DNA of 64,000 nucleotides from assembly GCA_016177795.1 (NCBI GenBank), contig JACOUM010000003.1, positions 180,897 to 244,896 of the forward strand, in the 5' to 3' direction. This DNA comes from Nitrosomonadales bacterium (GTDB lineage Bacteria; Pseudomonadota; Gammaproteobacteria; Burkholderiales; Gallionellaceae). A model generated the notes under the pieces. The model had not been told where the DNA came from, did no database searches, and saw only the letters and a program-made list of their open reading frames with translations. Both the position numbers and the translations under genes were made by a program. Below are positions 37,844 to 47,955 of this stretch, piece after piece. The stretch's first letter is position 1; every line of letters begins with the position of its first letter.

Positions 37844-38319
37844 GATTTGTCCAGCTCCGCCAGAATTTGATCGATCTTCTCGTTGCTCAAACGGCCGCAA
37901 AGTCTTTTATTGTCTACGGTAAACAACGGCGCATCCTTGCACGCTCCCATGCATTCTCCTTCGCGCAGGCCGTATTTACCGTCCGCCGTTACCTCACCCA
38001 GACCGATGCCCAGTCTGGCATGCAGATAAGCCACGGTATCACCCGCCCCGCACAGCGTGCAGGACAGGTTGGTGCACACGGTGATGGTGTGCTTGCCCAT
38101 CGGCTTGAGGTTGTACATGTGGTAGAAGGTCGCCACTTCGTACACCGCCATTTTCGGCATACCGAGATAGGCCGCAACGTCCGCCATGTCATCGGTGGAA
38201 ACCCAGCCCTTCTCATCCTGCACGAAACGCAGCGCAGCCATCACCGCAGACTGTTTCTGGTCCGCCGGATACTTCTTCAACTCACGGTTGATTCTGGTTT
38301 GTATTTGTTCGGATAACAT
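37840..38319 (-). CDS. nuoE: NADH-quinone oxidoreductase subunit E
   Basis: A 159-residue thioredoxin-like 2Fe-2S protein. The cluster ligands are in [12 protein letters not shown] (two cysteines used) and in [13 protein letters not shown]. It forms the NADH-input module with NuoF, and its stop codon overlaps the nuoF start. Confidence 0.95.
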   Translation of the reverse strand: MLSEQIQTRINRELKKYPADQKQSAVMAALRFVQDEKGWVSTDDMADVAAYLGMPKMAVYEVATFYHMYNLKPMGKHTITVCTNLSCTLCGAGDTVAYLHARLGIGLGEVTADGKYGLREGECMGACKDAPLFTVDNKRLCGRLSNEKIDQILAELDKS

Positions 38320-39572
38320 CAGCGATCCACCTCACCAAAAACTATGTCCTGCGTACCGATGATGGTCACCACGTCGGCAATCATGTGGCCGCGCGCCATT
38401 TCGTCCAGAGCGGCTATATGCGCAAAACCCGGTGCGCGTATTTTCAGGCGATAAGGCTTGTTCGCGCCGTCGGAAATCAGGTAAATACCGAACTCCCCCT
38501 TGGGGTGTTCCACCGCCGCATAGGCCTCGCCGGCAGGCACATGCATCCCTTCGCTGAACAGCTTGAAGTGATGGATCAATTCTTCCATGTTCTGCTTCAT
38601 CGCTTCACGCTTGGGCGGCGCAAATTTGAAATTGCCAGTCATCACCGGGCCGGGGTTGTCGCGCAGCCAGTCGATGCATTGCCTGATGATGCGGTTGCTT
38701 TGCCTCATCTCCTCGACACGCACCAGATAACGGTCATAGGAATCACCGTTGCTTCCCACCGGAATATCGAAATCGAGACGATCGTAGACTTCGTAAGGCT
38801 GCTTTTTGCGCAGATCCCATTCGATCCCGGAGCCGCGCAGCATCGGGCCGGTAAAACCCAGCGCCAATGCGCGCTCCGGCGACACCACGCCGATGCCAAC
38901 GGTACGCTGCTTCCAGATGCGGTTATCGGTCAGCAGCGTTTCGTATTCGTCCACGAAAGCGGGAAAGCGATTGGTGAAGTCCTCCAGAAAATCGAGCAGC
39001 GAACCCTGGCGGTTTTCATTGAGCTTTTTCACCGCCGCGGCGTTATGGATCTTGGATGGCCGGTATTGCGGCATGGAATCCGGCAGATCGCGATACACGC
39101 CGCCCGGGCGATAATAGGCTGCGTGCAGGCGCGCGCCGGATACCGCCTCATAGGCATCCATCAGGTCCTCGCGCTCGCGGAAACAGTACAGGAATACGGT
39201 CATCGCGCCGATGTCCAATCCGTGTGCACCCAGCCATAACAGGTGGTTCAGGATGCGCGTGATCTCATCGAACATCACGCGGATGTACTGGGCGCGCAAC
39301 GGCACCTCGATTCCCGTCAGTTTCTCGACCGCCATCACATAGGCATGCTCATTGCTCATCATCGAGACATAATCGAGCCGGTCCATGTAGGGCAAAGACT
39401 GCAAATAAGTCTTGTGCTCGGCAAGCTTCTCGGTGGCACGGTGCAGCAGCCCGATGTGCGGATCGGCGCGCTCGATGACCTCGCCGTCCAGCTCCAGCAC
39501 CAGACGCAACACCCCGTGCGCCGAGGGATGCTGCGGCCCAAAATTCATGGTGTAATTTTTAATTTCTGCCAT
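38319..39572 (-). CDS. nuoD: NADH-quinone oxidoreductase subunit D
   Basis: A 417-residue subunit related to hydrogenase large subunits, lining the quinone pocket. It begins with [22 protein letters not shown], the diagnostic 49-kDa motif, and has [20 protein letters not shown]. Its stop abuts the nuoE start. Confidence 0.97.
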   Translation of the reverse strand: MAEIKNYTMNFGPQHPSAHGVLRLVLELDGEVIERADPHIGLLHRATEKLAEHKTYLQSLPYMDRLDYVSMMSNEHAYVMAVEKLTGIEVPLRAQYIRVMFDEITRILNHLLWLGAHGLDIGAMTVFLYCFREREDLMDAYEAVSGARLHAAYYRPGGVYRDLPDSMPQYRPSKIHNAAAVKKLNENRQGSLLDFLEDFTNRFPAFVDEYETLLTDNRIWKQRTVGIGVVSPERALALGFTGPMLRGSGIEWDLRKKQPYEVYDRLDFDIPVGSNGDSYDRYLVRVEEMRQSNRIIRQCIDWLRDNPGPVMTGNFKFAPPKREAMKQNMEELIHHFKLFSEGMHVPAGEAYAAVEHPKGEFGIYLISDGANKPYRLKIRAPGFAHIAALDEMARGHMIADVVTIIGTQDIVFGEVDR

Positions 39573-39582
39573 AGTTTTTTGC

Positions 39583-40179
39583 CTACTTTACGGGAGCAGC
39601 GTAGTTTTCTTCACGTATGACGCGCGGTGTCACTTCGCGCGGCACGACCGATACCGGCTGATACACCACGCGCTGCTGTTCCGGGTCGTAGCGCATTTCC
39701 ACATTACCGGACAACGGAAAATCCTTGCGGAACGGGTTGCCGACAAAACCATAGTCGGTCAGGATGCGGCGCAGATCCGGATGTCCGGTGAACACGATGC
39801 CATACAGATCGAAGGCTTCGCGCTCGTACCAGTTAGCGCATGACCAGATATCCGTCACGGACTCCAGCACCGGAAAATCGTCTTCTTCGGCGAAAATGCG
39901 CACGCGCAGGCGCGCGTTATGCGCCACCGACAACAGGTGATAAACCACCGCAAAGCGTTGACCTCCCCGGGTTCCGTTGCCATAAGTGGAATAATCCACG
40001 CCACACAGATCAATCATCTGCTCGAAGCCTGCCGCATCGCGCAGCTGTGTCAGCGTATCCAGCATTTCGGCGGCCCCGACCACCACGGTCAACTCGCCCA
40101 GCCGCTCCTCCATACCAACCAGCTTGTCGCCAAGCAACTCCGTCAGACTGGTACGCAATGTTCTCAAATCAGCAGCCAT
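39583..40179 (-). CDS. nuoC: NADH-quinone oxidoreductase subunit C
   Basis: A 198-residue subunit (30-kDa type) with the signature [20 protein letters not shown] and the conserved [15 protein letters not shown] segment. It is separate from nuoD, as is usual in Betaproteobacteria. Confidence 0.96.
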   Translation of the reverse strand: MAADLRTLRTSLTELLGDKLVGMEERLGELTVVVGAAEMLDTLTQLRDAAGFEQMIDLCGVDYSTYGNGTRGGQRFAVVYHLLSVAHNARLRVRIFAEEDDFPVLESVTDIWSCANWYEREAFDLYGIVFTGHPDLRRILTDYGFVGNPFRKDFPLSGNVEMRYDPEQQRVVYQPVSVVPREVTPRVIREENYAAPVK

Positions 40180-40187
40180 AGTTCACC

Positions 40188-40664
40188 TTACCGCGCAATC
40201 GTATTGGTTCGTTTGATCTTGTTTTGCAACTGGATGATGCCGTACAGCAGCGCCTCGGCCGTCGGCGGGCAGCCCGGCACGTACACATCCACCGGCACGA
40301 TGCGGTCACAGCCGCGCACCACCGAATAGGAATAGTGATAATAGCCGCCACCGTTCGCGCACGAACCCATCGAGATCACCCAGCGCGGCTCGGCCATCTG
40401 GTCGTACACCTTGCGCAACGCAGGTGCCATCTTGTTGCACAGCGTGCCCGCCACCACCATTACGTCAGACTGGCGTGGGCTGGGGCGGAACACCACGCCG
40501 AAACGGTCCAGATCATAGCGCGCCGCGCCGGCATGCATCATTTCCACTGCGCAGCAGGCCAAGCCGAAAGTCATCGGCCACAGCGATCCGGTGCGGGTGT
40601 AATTGATGATGGTGTCGAGCGTCGTGGTGACGACGCTCTTCTCCAGAACTCCCTCAATGCCCAT
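40188..40664 (-). CDS. nuoB: NADH-quinone oxidoreductase subunit B
   Basis: A 158-residue subunit that carries the terminal cluster N2. The adjacent cysteine pair is in [14 protein letters not shown], with the other ligands in GTLCNKM-type and [15 protein letters not shown] segments. The 119-base gap before it (40665-40783) shows no clear feature. Confidence 0.97.
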   Translation of the reverse strand: MGIEGVLEKSVVTTTLDTIINYTRTGSLWPMTFGLACCAVEMMHAGAARYDLDRFGVVFRPSPRQSDVMVVAGTLCNKMAPALRKVYDQMAEPRWVISMGSCANGGGYYHYSYSVVRGCDRIVPVDVYVPGCPPTAEALLYGIIQLQNKIKRTNTIAR

Positions 40665-40783
40665 GCGTAACTCCCTTTATTTCTCCGCTAATATTTTGGG
40701 TGCCGCGCCAATCCTGGCATCCAACGGCAATCGCGGACGGTCGCATCCCCGCTGCGCGGGGCCCCTGCTTCCTGCTCATGCCG

Positions 40784-41140
40784 TTACTCCCATTCCAAGG
40801 CTCCCTTCATCCATTCATATATAAAACCAACCACGAGGATGGCCAGGAAGATCATCATGGAAACAAAACCAAAGGTACCGATTTCCTTGAGCACGACCGC
40901 CCAGGGGAAGAGAAAGGCTATTTCGAGATCGAACAGAATGAACAGGATGGCAACGAGGTAATAGCGCACGTCGAACTTCATGCGCGCATCTTCAAAGGGC
41001 TCGAAACCGCATTCGTATGCGGAAAGCTTTTCGCTGTCAGGCCGACTGGGTGAAACCAGTTTGCCCAGCACGACAGGGACAACACCCATGGTGATGCCGA
41101 TACAGACAAACAGCAGCACCGGAAAATAATTTTCCAACAT
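40784..41140 (-). CDS. nuoA: NADH-quinone oxidoreductase subunit A
   Basis: A 118-residue three-helix membrane subunit with [20 protein letters not shown], the diagnostic loop with the conserved cysteine. It is the first gene of the nuo operon. The promoter presumably lies in 41141-41238, between the tRNA and nuoA. Confidence 0.96.
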   Translation of the reverse strand: MLENYFPVLLFVCIGITMGVVPVVLGKLVSPSRPDSEKLSAYECGFEPFEDARMKFDVRYYLVAILFILFDLEIAFLFPWAVVLKEIGTFGFVSMMIFLAILVVGFIYEWMKGALEWE

Positions 41141-41238
41141 TGAGCTTCCCCCCTCGGTTTATTGTAATTGGCCGGTTTGCCCGGAATCACTTTTTAATCG
41201 TTTTATTGTATTGGCACACTGATGCGCCCGTTTGTATC

Positions 41239-41323
41239 TGGTGCCGATGAGCAGACTCGAACTGCTACGGCTTGCGCCACTACCCCCTCAAGATAGCGTG
41301 TCTACCAATTTCACCACATCGGC
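41239..41323 (-). tRNA. tRNA-Leu (anticodon GAG)
   Basis: On the minus strand it folds as a class II tRNA: acceptor GCCGATG with CATCGGC, anticodon stem CTATC/GGTAG (one U-G pair) with loop TTGAGGG giving anticodon GAG, a long variable arm, T-loop GTTCGAGTC and encoded CCA at the 3' end. It lies between secG and nuoA, an order common in Betaproteobacteria. Confidence 0.95.
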
Positions 41324-41338
41324 AATGCTGCTGCAAAA

Positions 41339-41683
41339 TTATTCTGGAATCTCCCCGGACTTCGATTTATCGCCAGCATTGGCCGCCGGCGCGACCGGAG
41401 GCGCCTGAACAGCCGCCGGACTCACCTTGTCCATCAACCCCTGCTGCCGCGCAGGGTGGGAATAAATGTAGGTCAACGACAAGCTGGTAACGAAGAACAA
41501 CGTCGCAACGACTGCCGTGCTGCGGCTCAGGAAATTGGCCGAGCCGCTGGAACCAAACAGGCTGCCGGCCGAACCCGTGCCGAATGCCGCGCCCATGTCA
41601 GCACCCTTGCCATGCTGCATCAGCACCAGACCGATCAACACCACCGCCGTTAAAATATGCACCACCCAAACCAATGTTTCCAC
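41339..41683 (-). CDS. secG: Preprotein translocase subunit SecG
   Basis: A 114-residue, two-helix membrane protein beginning METLVWVVHILTAVVLIGLVLMQHGKGADMGAAFG. The GSAGSLFGSSGSANFL motif between the helices is diagnostic. The C-terminal tail is rich in Ala and Pro. It assists SecYE and lies directly downstream of tpiA. Confidence 0.95.
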   Translation of the reverse strand: METLVWVVHILTAVVLIGLVLMQHGKGADMGAAFGTGSAGSLFGSSGSANFLSRSTAVVATLFFVTSLSLTYIYSHPARQQGLMDKVSPAAVQAPPVAPAANAGDKSKSGEIPE

Positions 41684-41714
41684 GCACTACTCCCGACACA
41701 TACTGCAAAAAAAA

Positions 41715-42470
41715 TCAAACCTGACCGGCGCGACAAATCGCCAGGAATTCATCAGCCACCAGGGAGGCACCGCCGATTAACCCACCATCAATATCCGGCA
41801 TCGCAAACAGCTCTGCCGCATTATTCGCCTTCACGCTGCCGCCGTAGAGTATACACAATGCCGCAGCGATTTGACTATCCTCAGCAGCAATACGCTGACG
41901 GATGAACGCATGTACCGCTTGTGCCTGCTCTGACGTTGCCGTTTTGCCGGTGCCGATCGCCCATACCGGCTCATAGGCCACCACCGCGTTGCGCAACGCC
42001 TGCACCCCGCCCAACTGAATCAGCGCATCCAGCTGCCCGGCGACCACAGTTTCGGTGATGCCGCTTTCACGCTGTTGCAGAGTTTCGCCCATACACAAGA
42101 CAGGTGTCAACCCGGCCTGCTGTGCCGCAAGAAATTTCTCGGCCACCAGATGACTGCTTTCGCCATAACAGGCACGGCGCTCCGAATGCCCGACGATCAC
42201 ATAGCTGCATTCAAAATCGCGCAACATCGCGGCGGACACCTCACCGGTGTAGGCGCCCTTGCCCAGCTGATGCACATTTTGCGCGCCCCATTTCACGCTG
42301 CTGCCGGACAACTTTTGCTGCGCCTGCGCCAAGTAGGGAAACGGCACGCAAACCGCACAATCGACACCCGTGGCCTGGCTCATCCCGTCGCGCACTGCGT
42401 CCAGCAGCACAGCATTTTGGGCCAGCGTGCCGTGCATCTTCCAGTTTCCGGCAACCAACTTGCGACGCAT
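41715..42470 (-). CDS. tpiA: Triosephosphate isomerase
   Basis: A 251-residue TIM barrel. The start [14 protein letters not shown] is chosen because the N-K-H active-site segment must begin near residue 8; the longer reading from 42494 adds nothing conserved. [10 protein letters not shown] and [13 protein letters not shown] carry the catalytic histidine and glutamate; loop 8 reads [11 protein letters not shown]. It interconverts the triose phosphates of glycolysis. Confidence 0.96.
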   Translation of the reverse strand: MRRKLVAGNWKMHGTLAQNAVLLDAVRDGMSQATGVDCAVCVPFPYLAQAQQKLSGSSVKWGAQNVHQLGKGAYTGEVSAAMLRDFECSYVIVGHSERRACYGESSHLVAEKFLAAQQAGLTPVLCMGETLQQRESGITETVVAGQLDALIQLGGVQALRNAVVAYEPVWAIGTGKTATSEQAQAVHAFIRQRIAAEDSQIAAALCILYGGSVKANNAAELFAMPDIDGGLIGGASLVADEFLAICRAGQV

Positions 42471-42632
42471 CGTAATCCATCCGCCAGACATCAAAGGTGC
42501 GAATCCTACCTGCGAACGAATGAACGGTCAATGAAACAGAACGAGTAGAATCCGCGAATAAAATTCAACTCAAAAACCGCAGTTACCGGGAAATGTCATT
42601 TTGCTTCAACGTATCGGACTGCTCTTGCAGGT

Positions 42633-42678
42633 GCGAATTCATTCGCACATAATATTTCGTTCGGGCGAATGAATTCGC
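42633..42678. repeat. Palindromic repeat with two 14-base inverted arms
   Basis: GCGAATTCATTCGC at 42633-42646 and its exact reverse complement at 42665-42678, 18 bases apart. Each arm is itself nearly self-complementary. It lies in the 300-base gap between tpiA (transcribed away) and the 3' end of the GGDEF/EAL gene; nothing else in 42471-42770 is identifiable. Confidence 0.6.
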
Positions 42679-42770
42679 CCCCGCCCTCCAACCGCATTTT
42701 CCTGGTTCAAACACATGACCTTCGGCAAAGCTGGCGGCTTCAAACAAATATCACTCAAAAAGGCTGCCTC

Positions 42771-44996
42771 TTACCGCCTCAGCAACGCTTCAAATTCCTT
42801 CACGACAACCGGCTTGCTGAACAGATAACCCTGGAAGGCGTGACAGCCGTGCTTATCCAGAAAGTCCCGCTGCGCCTCGGTTTCAACCCCTTCGGCAATC
42901 ACGTTCAACCCCAGCGCCTCGGTCATCGCGATGATGGTCTGCACGATGGCGGCATCGTTGAGGTCGCTAGTGATGTCGCGCACGAAAGATTGGTCAATCT
43001 TTATTTGATCCAGCGGCAGGCGTTTCAGATACTGCAGCGAAGAGTAGCCGGTGCCGAAATCGTCCATCGAGAAGCTCACGCCGAGCAGTTTTATTTCGCG
43101 CATCCTGGCAATGGTGTCATCGACATTTTCCAGCACGGTACTCTCGGTCAGTTCCAGCTTGAGATGTGAGGGCTTCGCGCCGCTTTCCAGCAACACGCGC
43201 TGTACCTGGGCGACAAAATCAGTCTGGTGAAATTGTCTGGCGCTGACGTTCACCGCCAGCGTCAGGTCGCGGGTCAGCACGTCGTCCTGCCAGGCCTTGA
43301 GCTGGGCGCAGGCTGTCTCCAGTACCCATAGCCCGATCGGCACGATCAGTCCGGTTTCCTCGGTGAGCGGGATGAACTGGGCGGGAGATACCAGACCGAG
43401 TTCCGGATGTTCCCAGCGCAATAACACTTCCGCGCCGGTCGCCTTGCCGCGGCTGTCAACTTGTGCCTGGTAATACAGGCGGAATTGCTGCATGGGGAGT
43501 GCGCTACGCAATTTCGTTTCCAAGGCAGACCGCACATCCAATGCCGCCTGCATCTGCGGATCGAAGAAGCGGATGGCATTACGCCCTGCCGTTTTGGCCT
43601 GGTACATGGCGATATCGGCGTGCTTGAGCAAGTCTTCCACGTTTTCCAGATGACCGCGGAACAGGCTGACTCCGATGCTCGGCGTGGTGTGGCACTCGTA
43701 GTTCTTCAGTGTATAAGGCTGACCCAGTTCGTTGCGTAATTTTTCCGCAATCAGTTCGGTTTGGGTGGCCGCCTCATCCGGCTCGCTGCTCAGCTCTTCG
43801 AGTAGCACCAAAAATTCATCCCCGCCCAGCCGTGCCACGCTGTCACCCTCGCGCACGCAGCCCTGCAACCGGCGCGCCACCTCGATCAGCAGCAGGTCGC
43901 CCATTGCATGGCCCTGCGTGTCATTGATCGTCTTGAAATGATCCATATCCAGGAACAGCACTGCGCCATGCCGGCTGCTGCGCGTGCTGACCGCCATTGC
44001 CTGCCGCAAACGGTCCAGTAGCAGGCGGCGATTCGGCAGTTTGGTCAGCGGATCGTAGAAGGCCAACTGGTGGATTTCCTGTTCCGACTGTTTGCGTTGG
44101 CTGATGTCGCTGGACAATGCGACGTAGTGTGTCAACTGATGATGGTCGTCGTAAACCGCCGTAATGGTCATGAACTTTGGATAGATCTCGCCATCCTTGC
44201 GTCTATCCCATATCTCTCCCGACCACTTGCCGGTATCGAGCAACTCCGACCACATCGCCCGGTAGAAAGCCTTGTCGTGTCGCCCGGACTGCAGGATGCG
44301 CGGGTTTTTTCCAAGCAGCTCTTCCGCGCTGTAGCCGGAAAGATCTTCGAAGGCCTGATTGACGCGCAGGATGTTTGCATCCGGGTCGGTAATCAGGATG
44401 GCTTCCTGTGCCTTGAAAGTGGCGGCAGCGATGCGCAATTGCTCCGCCGCAAGATATTGCTCGGTGATATCCTGCACCGCCCCCACCGAGCGCAACGGTT
44501 TACCGGACGCATCGAATTCACTGATGCAATGCTCGCGCACCCACTTGACGCGGCCATCTGCAAACAACAGGCGATGCACGATATCGTAGGGCTGGCGATT
44601 CTCTAACGATTGTGTATAAGCCTGGTTTACCCTGTCGCGGTCATCCGGATGGATCACGTTCAGGAAATTCTCATAGGAGGGCGAGAACCGCGCCGGGTCA
44701 AGCTCGAATATCCGGTAAACCTCATCCGACCAGCGCAATTCGCTGCTCACCAGATTCAGTTCCCAGCTGCCCAATTGCCCCAATCGCTGTGCTTCATTGA
44801 GCAGTTCCTGATTGTGCTGCAACTCGATTTGAGCCAGCTGGCGTCCGGTGATATCGTGAATGAAAGCGCTGAATTCATACTTGCCCGCCATCTTGAGGGA
44901 GGCGATGGACAATTCGACGGGAAACTCGTGGCCGTTGCGGTGCAGCCCGGTAATTTCAAGCCGCGAATTCAGAATGGGCCCTTCGCCGGTAGCCAT
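42771..44996 (-). CDS. PAS-GGDEF-EAL c-di-GMP protein, C-terminal part of a frameshifted sensor gene
   Basis: A 741-residue reading frame. It starts in the middle of a PAS domain (ATGEGPILNSRLEITGLHRNG), followed by two more PAS/PAC units (about residues 60-175 and 185-300), a GGDEF domain with intact RLGGDEF motif (about 310-470) and an EAL domain (about 485-741). The EAL signature reads E-V-L (GAEVLLRWEHP), while DDFGTGYSSLQYLKRLP is intact. The missing N-terminal part lies in another frame at 44969-46393. The ATG at 44996 has GGAG five bases upstream, so this part could be translated on its own. It would make or degrade cyclic di-GMP. Confidence 0.8.
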   Translation of the reverse strand: MATGEGPILNSRLEITGLHRNGHEFPVELSIASLKMAGKYEFSAFIHDITGRQLAQIELQHNQELLNEAQRLGQLGSWELNLVSSELRWSDEVYRIFELDPARFSPSYENFLNVIHPDDRDRVNQAYTQSLENRQPYDIVHRLLFADGRVKWVREHCISEFDASGKPLRSVGAVQDITEQYLAAEQLRIAAATFKAQEAILITDPDANILRVNQAFEDLSGYSAEELLGKNPRILQSGRHDKAFYRAMWSELLDTGKWSGEIWDRRKDGEIYPKFMTITAVYDDHHQLTHYVALSSDISQRKQSEQEIHQLAFYDPLTKLPNRRLLLDRLRQAMAVSTRSSRHGAVLFLDMDHFKTINDTQGHAMGDLLLIEVARRLQGCVREGDSVARLGGDEFLVLLEELSSEPDEAATQTELIAEKLRNELGQPYTLKNYECHTTPSIGVSLFRGHLENVEDLLKHADIAMYQAKTAGRNAIRFFDPQMQAALDVRSALETKLRSALPMQQFRLYYQAQVDSRGKATGAEVLLRWEHPELGLVSPAQFIPLTEETGLIVPIGLWVLETACAQLKAWQDDVLTRDLTLAVNVSARQFHQTDFVAQVQRVLLESGAKPSHLKLELTESTVLENVDDTIARMREIKLLGVSFSMDDFGTGYSSLQYLKRLPLDQIKIDQSFVRDITSDLNDAAIVQTIIAMTEALGLNVIAEGVETEAQRDFLDKHGCHAFQGYLFSKPVVVKEFEALLRR

Positions 44997-46393
44997 GAAA
45001 GCTCCAGGCCCCGCTTATGCGCCTCGCGGTACCGGGGCGGGATGATGGTTTCACTCAGCACCCGCCCGACCGCTTCCTCATGGGTCCAGCCGAAAGTCTT
45101 TTCCGCCTGGCTGTTCCAGCCAATGATGATTCCTTCGGCATCCATCTGCACCACGGCGTCCATGGCGGTTTCGAGAGTGGCGCGCAGGCGCGCTTCATCT
45201 TCCCGGCGCGCTTCAAGCAGGGTGCCGAATCCATCGGCCATTTTGTTGAAGCTGTCGCCTATCTGGCTGAGTTCATCGCGTGTGCCGATATTGATCCGCT
45301 GGCTCAGGTCGCCGCCGGCAAAGACGTGTGCGGAATGAACCAGCGAGTTAATGCTGCCGATAATGGCGTAATAGATGCTGACCGAGATATAGACCACCAG
45401 CAAAAACAGCAGCAAGGCGCCGCTGACAGTTATGAGCAGCGTCCTTTCCGCTTGGGCAATACGCGCCTCGATGAGAGCTTTGGTCGTCGGCAGCAGTACC
45501 CGGTACATTTGCGTGTAGCCGTTGTCGATCTCCGCGGAGGCCATATTCATGAAGACATCCGGGGGCGTGGCAAAATGACCGGTGAGGATGTCTGACTCCA
45601 CGAGGCCGGTGATCTGCCGCCCCGAATCGGCAATTCCGCCATATGCCTTCAGGAGGAACTCCCGCACCGCCGGATTGTAGCGGCCAGTCTTATCGATATT
45701 GGTCTTGAACTCTTTAAGCGTACTGTCAAATTCGCCTATCAGGGCGTTAAGTCTAGCCTTCTGGGGTTCGGTGATCTGCTTCCTGGCCAGAATGCCGGTG
45801 CCGTATGCACGGAGCTGGCCAAGATGTTCGAGCGCATGTGGCAGTCTGTTGATGGTGGTATCGATCAGGTAGAACGTAGTGATCTCCGTGTCCAGGATCA
45901 GCGCATAGTCATCGGCGATCGATAACTCGAATAGCTGAATCTGTTCGATCAGGCGGGTATGCGCGGCGAAGTTCTCGGTCACCGTCCAATGGAGCCCCTC
46001 TTTGCGCAGCCGCTCCCAGTTGGCCTTGATGCTCCGGAAGTCTTCGCTCGAGACCAGGCCGGTGGGCAGCTTTCCTTCCATCGCCTTGAATGCCTCGACT
46101 GCTTCCCTTTCCACGGCGGCACGCCTGTCCCGCATCGTCTCTTTGCCGCCGAGCAGCACGGTCGAGAGTCCACGGTGCAGCTGGATGAACTGCACGGTCC
46201 GGGAAACCGGCTCGATCAGCACGAGGCCTTGCAGTTCCCGCTGCGAGGGCTGGATGACCCGCTCAAGGCTGGCAAACAGGCTGTACACCACCACGCTAAT
46301 CGCGACCAATGACACCAGCCACAGCAGCGTGAATTTTTTGGTGTAGCCCATGCGGTTCAGCACGGCGATGGTAGGGTAAAACAACCTCTTCAT
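44969..46393 (-). CDS. Membrane sensor half of a frameshifted GGDEF/EAL protein (periplasmic sensor, HAMP, PAS)
   Basis: A 474-residue frame. A first membrane helix (LLWLVSLVAISVVVYSLFA) precedes a periplasmic helical region of about 260 residues resembling nitrate/nitrite-type sensing domains (VQFIQLHRGLSTVLLGGKE). Then come a second helix (VSGALLLFLLVVYISVSI), a HAMP domain, and the first half of a PAS domain ending at YREAHKRGLE. The frame then reads ten unrelated residues and stops. The rest of the PAS domain continues in the next frame (42771-44996), which implies a lost base near 44998. Either the gene is damaged, the sequence has an error, or two polypeptides are made. Confidence 0.75.
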   Translation of the reverse strand: MKRLFYPTIAVLNRMGYTKKFTLLWLVSLVAISVVVYSLFASLERVIQPSQRELQGLVLIEPVSRTVQFIQLHRGLSTVLLGGKETMRDRRAAVEREAVEAFKAMEGKLPTGLVSSEDFRSIKANWERLRKEGLHWTVTENFAAHTRLIEQIQLFELSIADDYALILDTEITTFYLIDTTINRLPHALEHLGQLRAYGTGILARKQITEPQKARLNALIGEFDSTLKEFKTNIDKTGRYNPAVREFLLKAYGGIADSGRQITGLVESDILTGHFATPPDVFMNMASAEIDNGYTQMYRVLLPTTKALIEARIAQAERTLLITVSGALLLFLLVVYISVSIYYAIIGSINSLVHSAHVFAGGDLSQRINIGTRDELSQIGDSFNKMADGFGTLLEARREDEARLRATLETAMDAVVQMDAEGIIIGWNSQAEKTFGWTHEEAVGRVLSETIIPPRYREAHKRGLELSWLPAKGPF

Positions 46394-46518
46394 TGTTTTT
46401 TTTAGGGCTTGGCAAGTTGAAGCTGGTTTAATCCTGATCGGCTGGACATTTCAAATGTGTAGGCTATCGCGCCCTGTGATACTCCAAGTGCGTTGAATTT
46501 GATTGCCATCGAATTGCC

Positions 46519-46544
46519 CCTCCTTTGATCCGGATCAAAGGAGG
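46519..46544. promoter_or_regulatory. Perfect 26-base palindrome containing an FNR/ANR-type box
   Basis: The centre reads TTGATCCGGATCAA (46525-46538), a perfect match to the FNR/ANR consensus TTGATnnnnATCAA, and the symmetry continues outward with CCTCCT/AGGAGG. It lies 126 bases upstream of the sensor gene start (46393) and just downstream of panD. It could control the sensor gene under low oxygen, or act as a hairpin at the end of panD; there is no T-tract. Confidence 0.5.
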
Positions 46545-46562
46545 CATACAGCAGGTTCAGCG

Positions 46563-46943
46563 TCAGGCCGCCTGTACGGCGATCCGGTCGCGTTGTGCAA
46601 TGATGCGGTTATGCTCGTCCACATAGACGAGTTGCGGGTGGAATTTCTGCAATTCCAGTTCGTTATACATGGCATAACTGGCGATGATCAGGATATCGCC
46701 GGGATTAGCCTTGTGCGCTGCCGCGCCATTCACCGAAATCACCCCGGAACCGCGTTGCGCGCGGATGGCGTAGGTGGTGAAGCGCTCGCCATTGGTAACG
46801 TTGTAGATGTCAATCTGCTGGTATTCCCGGATATCGGCCGCATCCAGCAAATCGTCGTCGATCGCGCAGGAGCCTTCATAGTGCAGCTCGGAATGCGTGA
46901 CGTGCACCCGGTGCAGCTTGGCTTTTAGCATGATTCTTTGCAT
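46563..46943 (-). CDS. panD: Aspartate 1-decarboxylase (pyruvoyl enzyme)
   Basis: A 126-residue protein, exactly the usual length when started at [16 protein letters not shown]. The self-cleavage site G24-S25 is in YEGSCAID; cleavage gives the pyruvoyl group. It makes beta-alanine for pantothenate. It follows panC by 42 bases on the same strand. Confidence 0.96.
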   Translation of the reverse strand: MQRIMLKAKLHRVHVTHSELHYEGSCAIDDDLLDAADIREYQQIDIYNVTNGERFTTYAIRAQRGSGVISVNGAAAHKANPGDILIIASYAMYNELELQKFHPQLVYVDEHNRIIAQRDRIAVQAA

Positions 46944-46985
46944 GAGGTATATCTCTCCTTCAACAGGGCGCGGATTATATAGCAA

Positions 46986-47819
46986 TCAATCAGCCAGACA
47001 AACCTCGATATTGTCCAGCAAACGCGTATTGCCCAGTCTGGCTGCGGCCAATAGCACCAGCTCGCGCTGGGCGTGGCTTGCCGGCTGCAAATCGGACTGG
47101 TTGCGCACCGCCAGATAATCCACCTGCCAACCCCCTGCGGCGAGAGTTTCGACCGCCCGTTGCTGCAATTGTTCAAAATTGCGCTCGCCTTGCAGGATGG
47201 CCTGCCGTATTTCCTGCAGCGTGCGGTACAGGGAGACCGCCTCGCCGCGCTCTGTTTCGCTTAAATACTGGTTGCGCGAACTCAGCGCCAGGCCGTCCGC
47301 CGCACGCACGGTTTCCGCGCCGACGATGCGTATCGGCAAGTTCAGTTGCCCAACCATCTGACGAATGATATGTAGTTGCTGATAATCCTTCTTGCCGAAC
47401 AGCGCGGCCTGCGGCTGCACGATGTTGAGCAGTTTCAGCACCACCGTCGCCATGCCGCGGAAATGTCCGGGACGGGACGCGCCGCACAATTCATTGGCAA
47501 TCGGCGGCGGCTCGATGAACACGGTTTGTTGCACGGGATACATTTCGTCGACCGAGGGCGCGAATACCACATCCGCCAAGCCTTGCAACTTCGCGCAATC
47601 CGCCTCCAGCGTGCGCGGATAGCGGTCAAAATCCTCGTTCGGGCCGAATTGCAACGGATTGACAAAGATGCTCGCCACCACGCAGCTGCCGTGATCGCGC
47701 GCCAACCGCACTAGATCGAGATGACCCTCGTGCAGGTTGCCCATGGTGGGCACGAAGGCGATGGCCAGTTCATCAGACAGCCGTGCGCGCAATTCAGCGA
47801 TTGTTGAAATAACTTGCAT
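46986..47819 (-). CDS. panC: Pantothenate synthetase
   Basis: A 277-residue ligase with the nucleotide motif MGNLHEGHLDLV (HxGH) and FGKKDYQQLHIIRQMV, the KMSKS-like region. It joins pantoate to beta-alanine using ATP. It is followed by panD and preceded by panB with a 136-base spacer containing an inverted CTAG pair and nothing else I recognise. Confidence 0.96.
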   Translation of the reverse strand: MQVISTIAELRARLSDELAIAFVPTMGNLHEGHLDLVRLARDHGSCVVASIFVNPLQFGPNEDFDRYPRTLEADCAKLQGLADVVFAPSVDEMYPVQQTVFIEPPPIANELCGASRPGHFRGMATVVLKLLNIVQPQAALFGKKDYQQLHIIRQMVGQLNLPIRIVGAETVRAADGLALSSRNQYLSETERGEAVSLYRTLQEIRQAILQGERNFEQLQQRAVETLAAGGWQVDYLAVRNQSDLQPASHAQRELVLLAAARLGNTRLLDNIEVCLAD

Positions 47820-47955
47820 TACTCTCCTCGACCCTCACCCGCGCTGTCACGCACCCCTTGCCCGCCTGCGGGATAACCAGCGACTTGGCGGCGGTTGTTT
47901 GCAGCCTAGTCGAATGGCTAGTTGTTTCATCCAGAGGGGCTGGGGAAGGGAAAAT

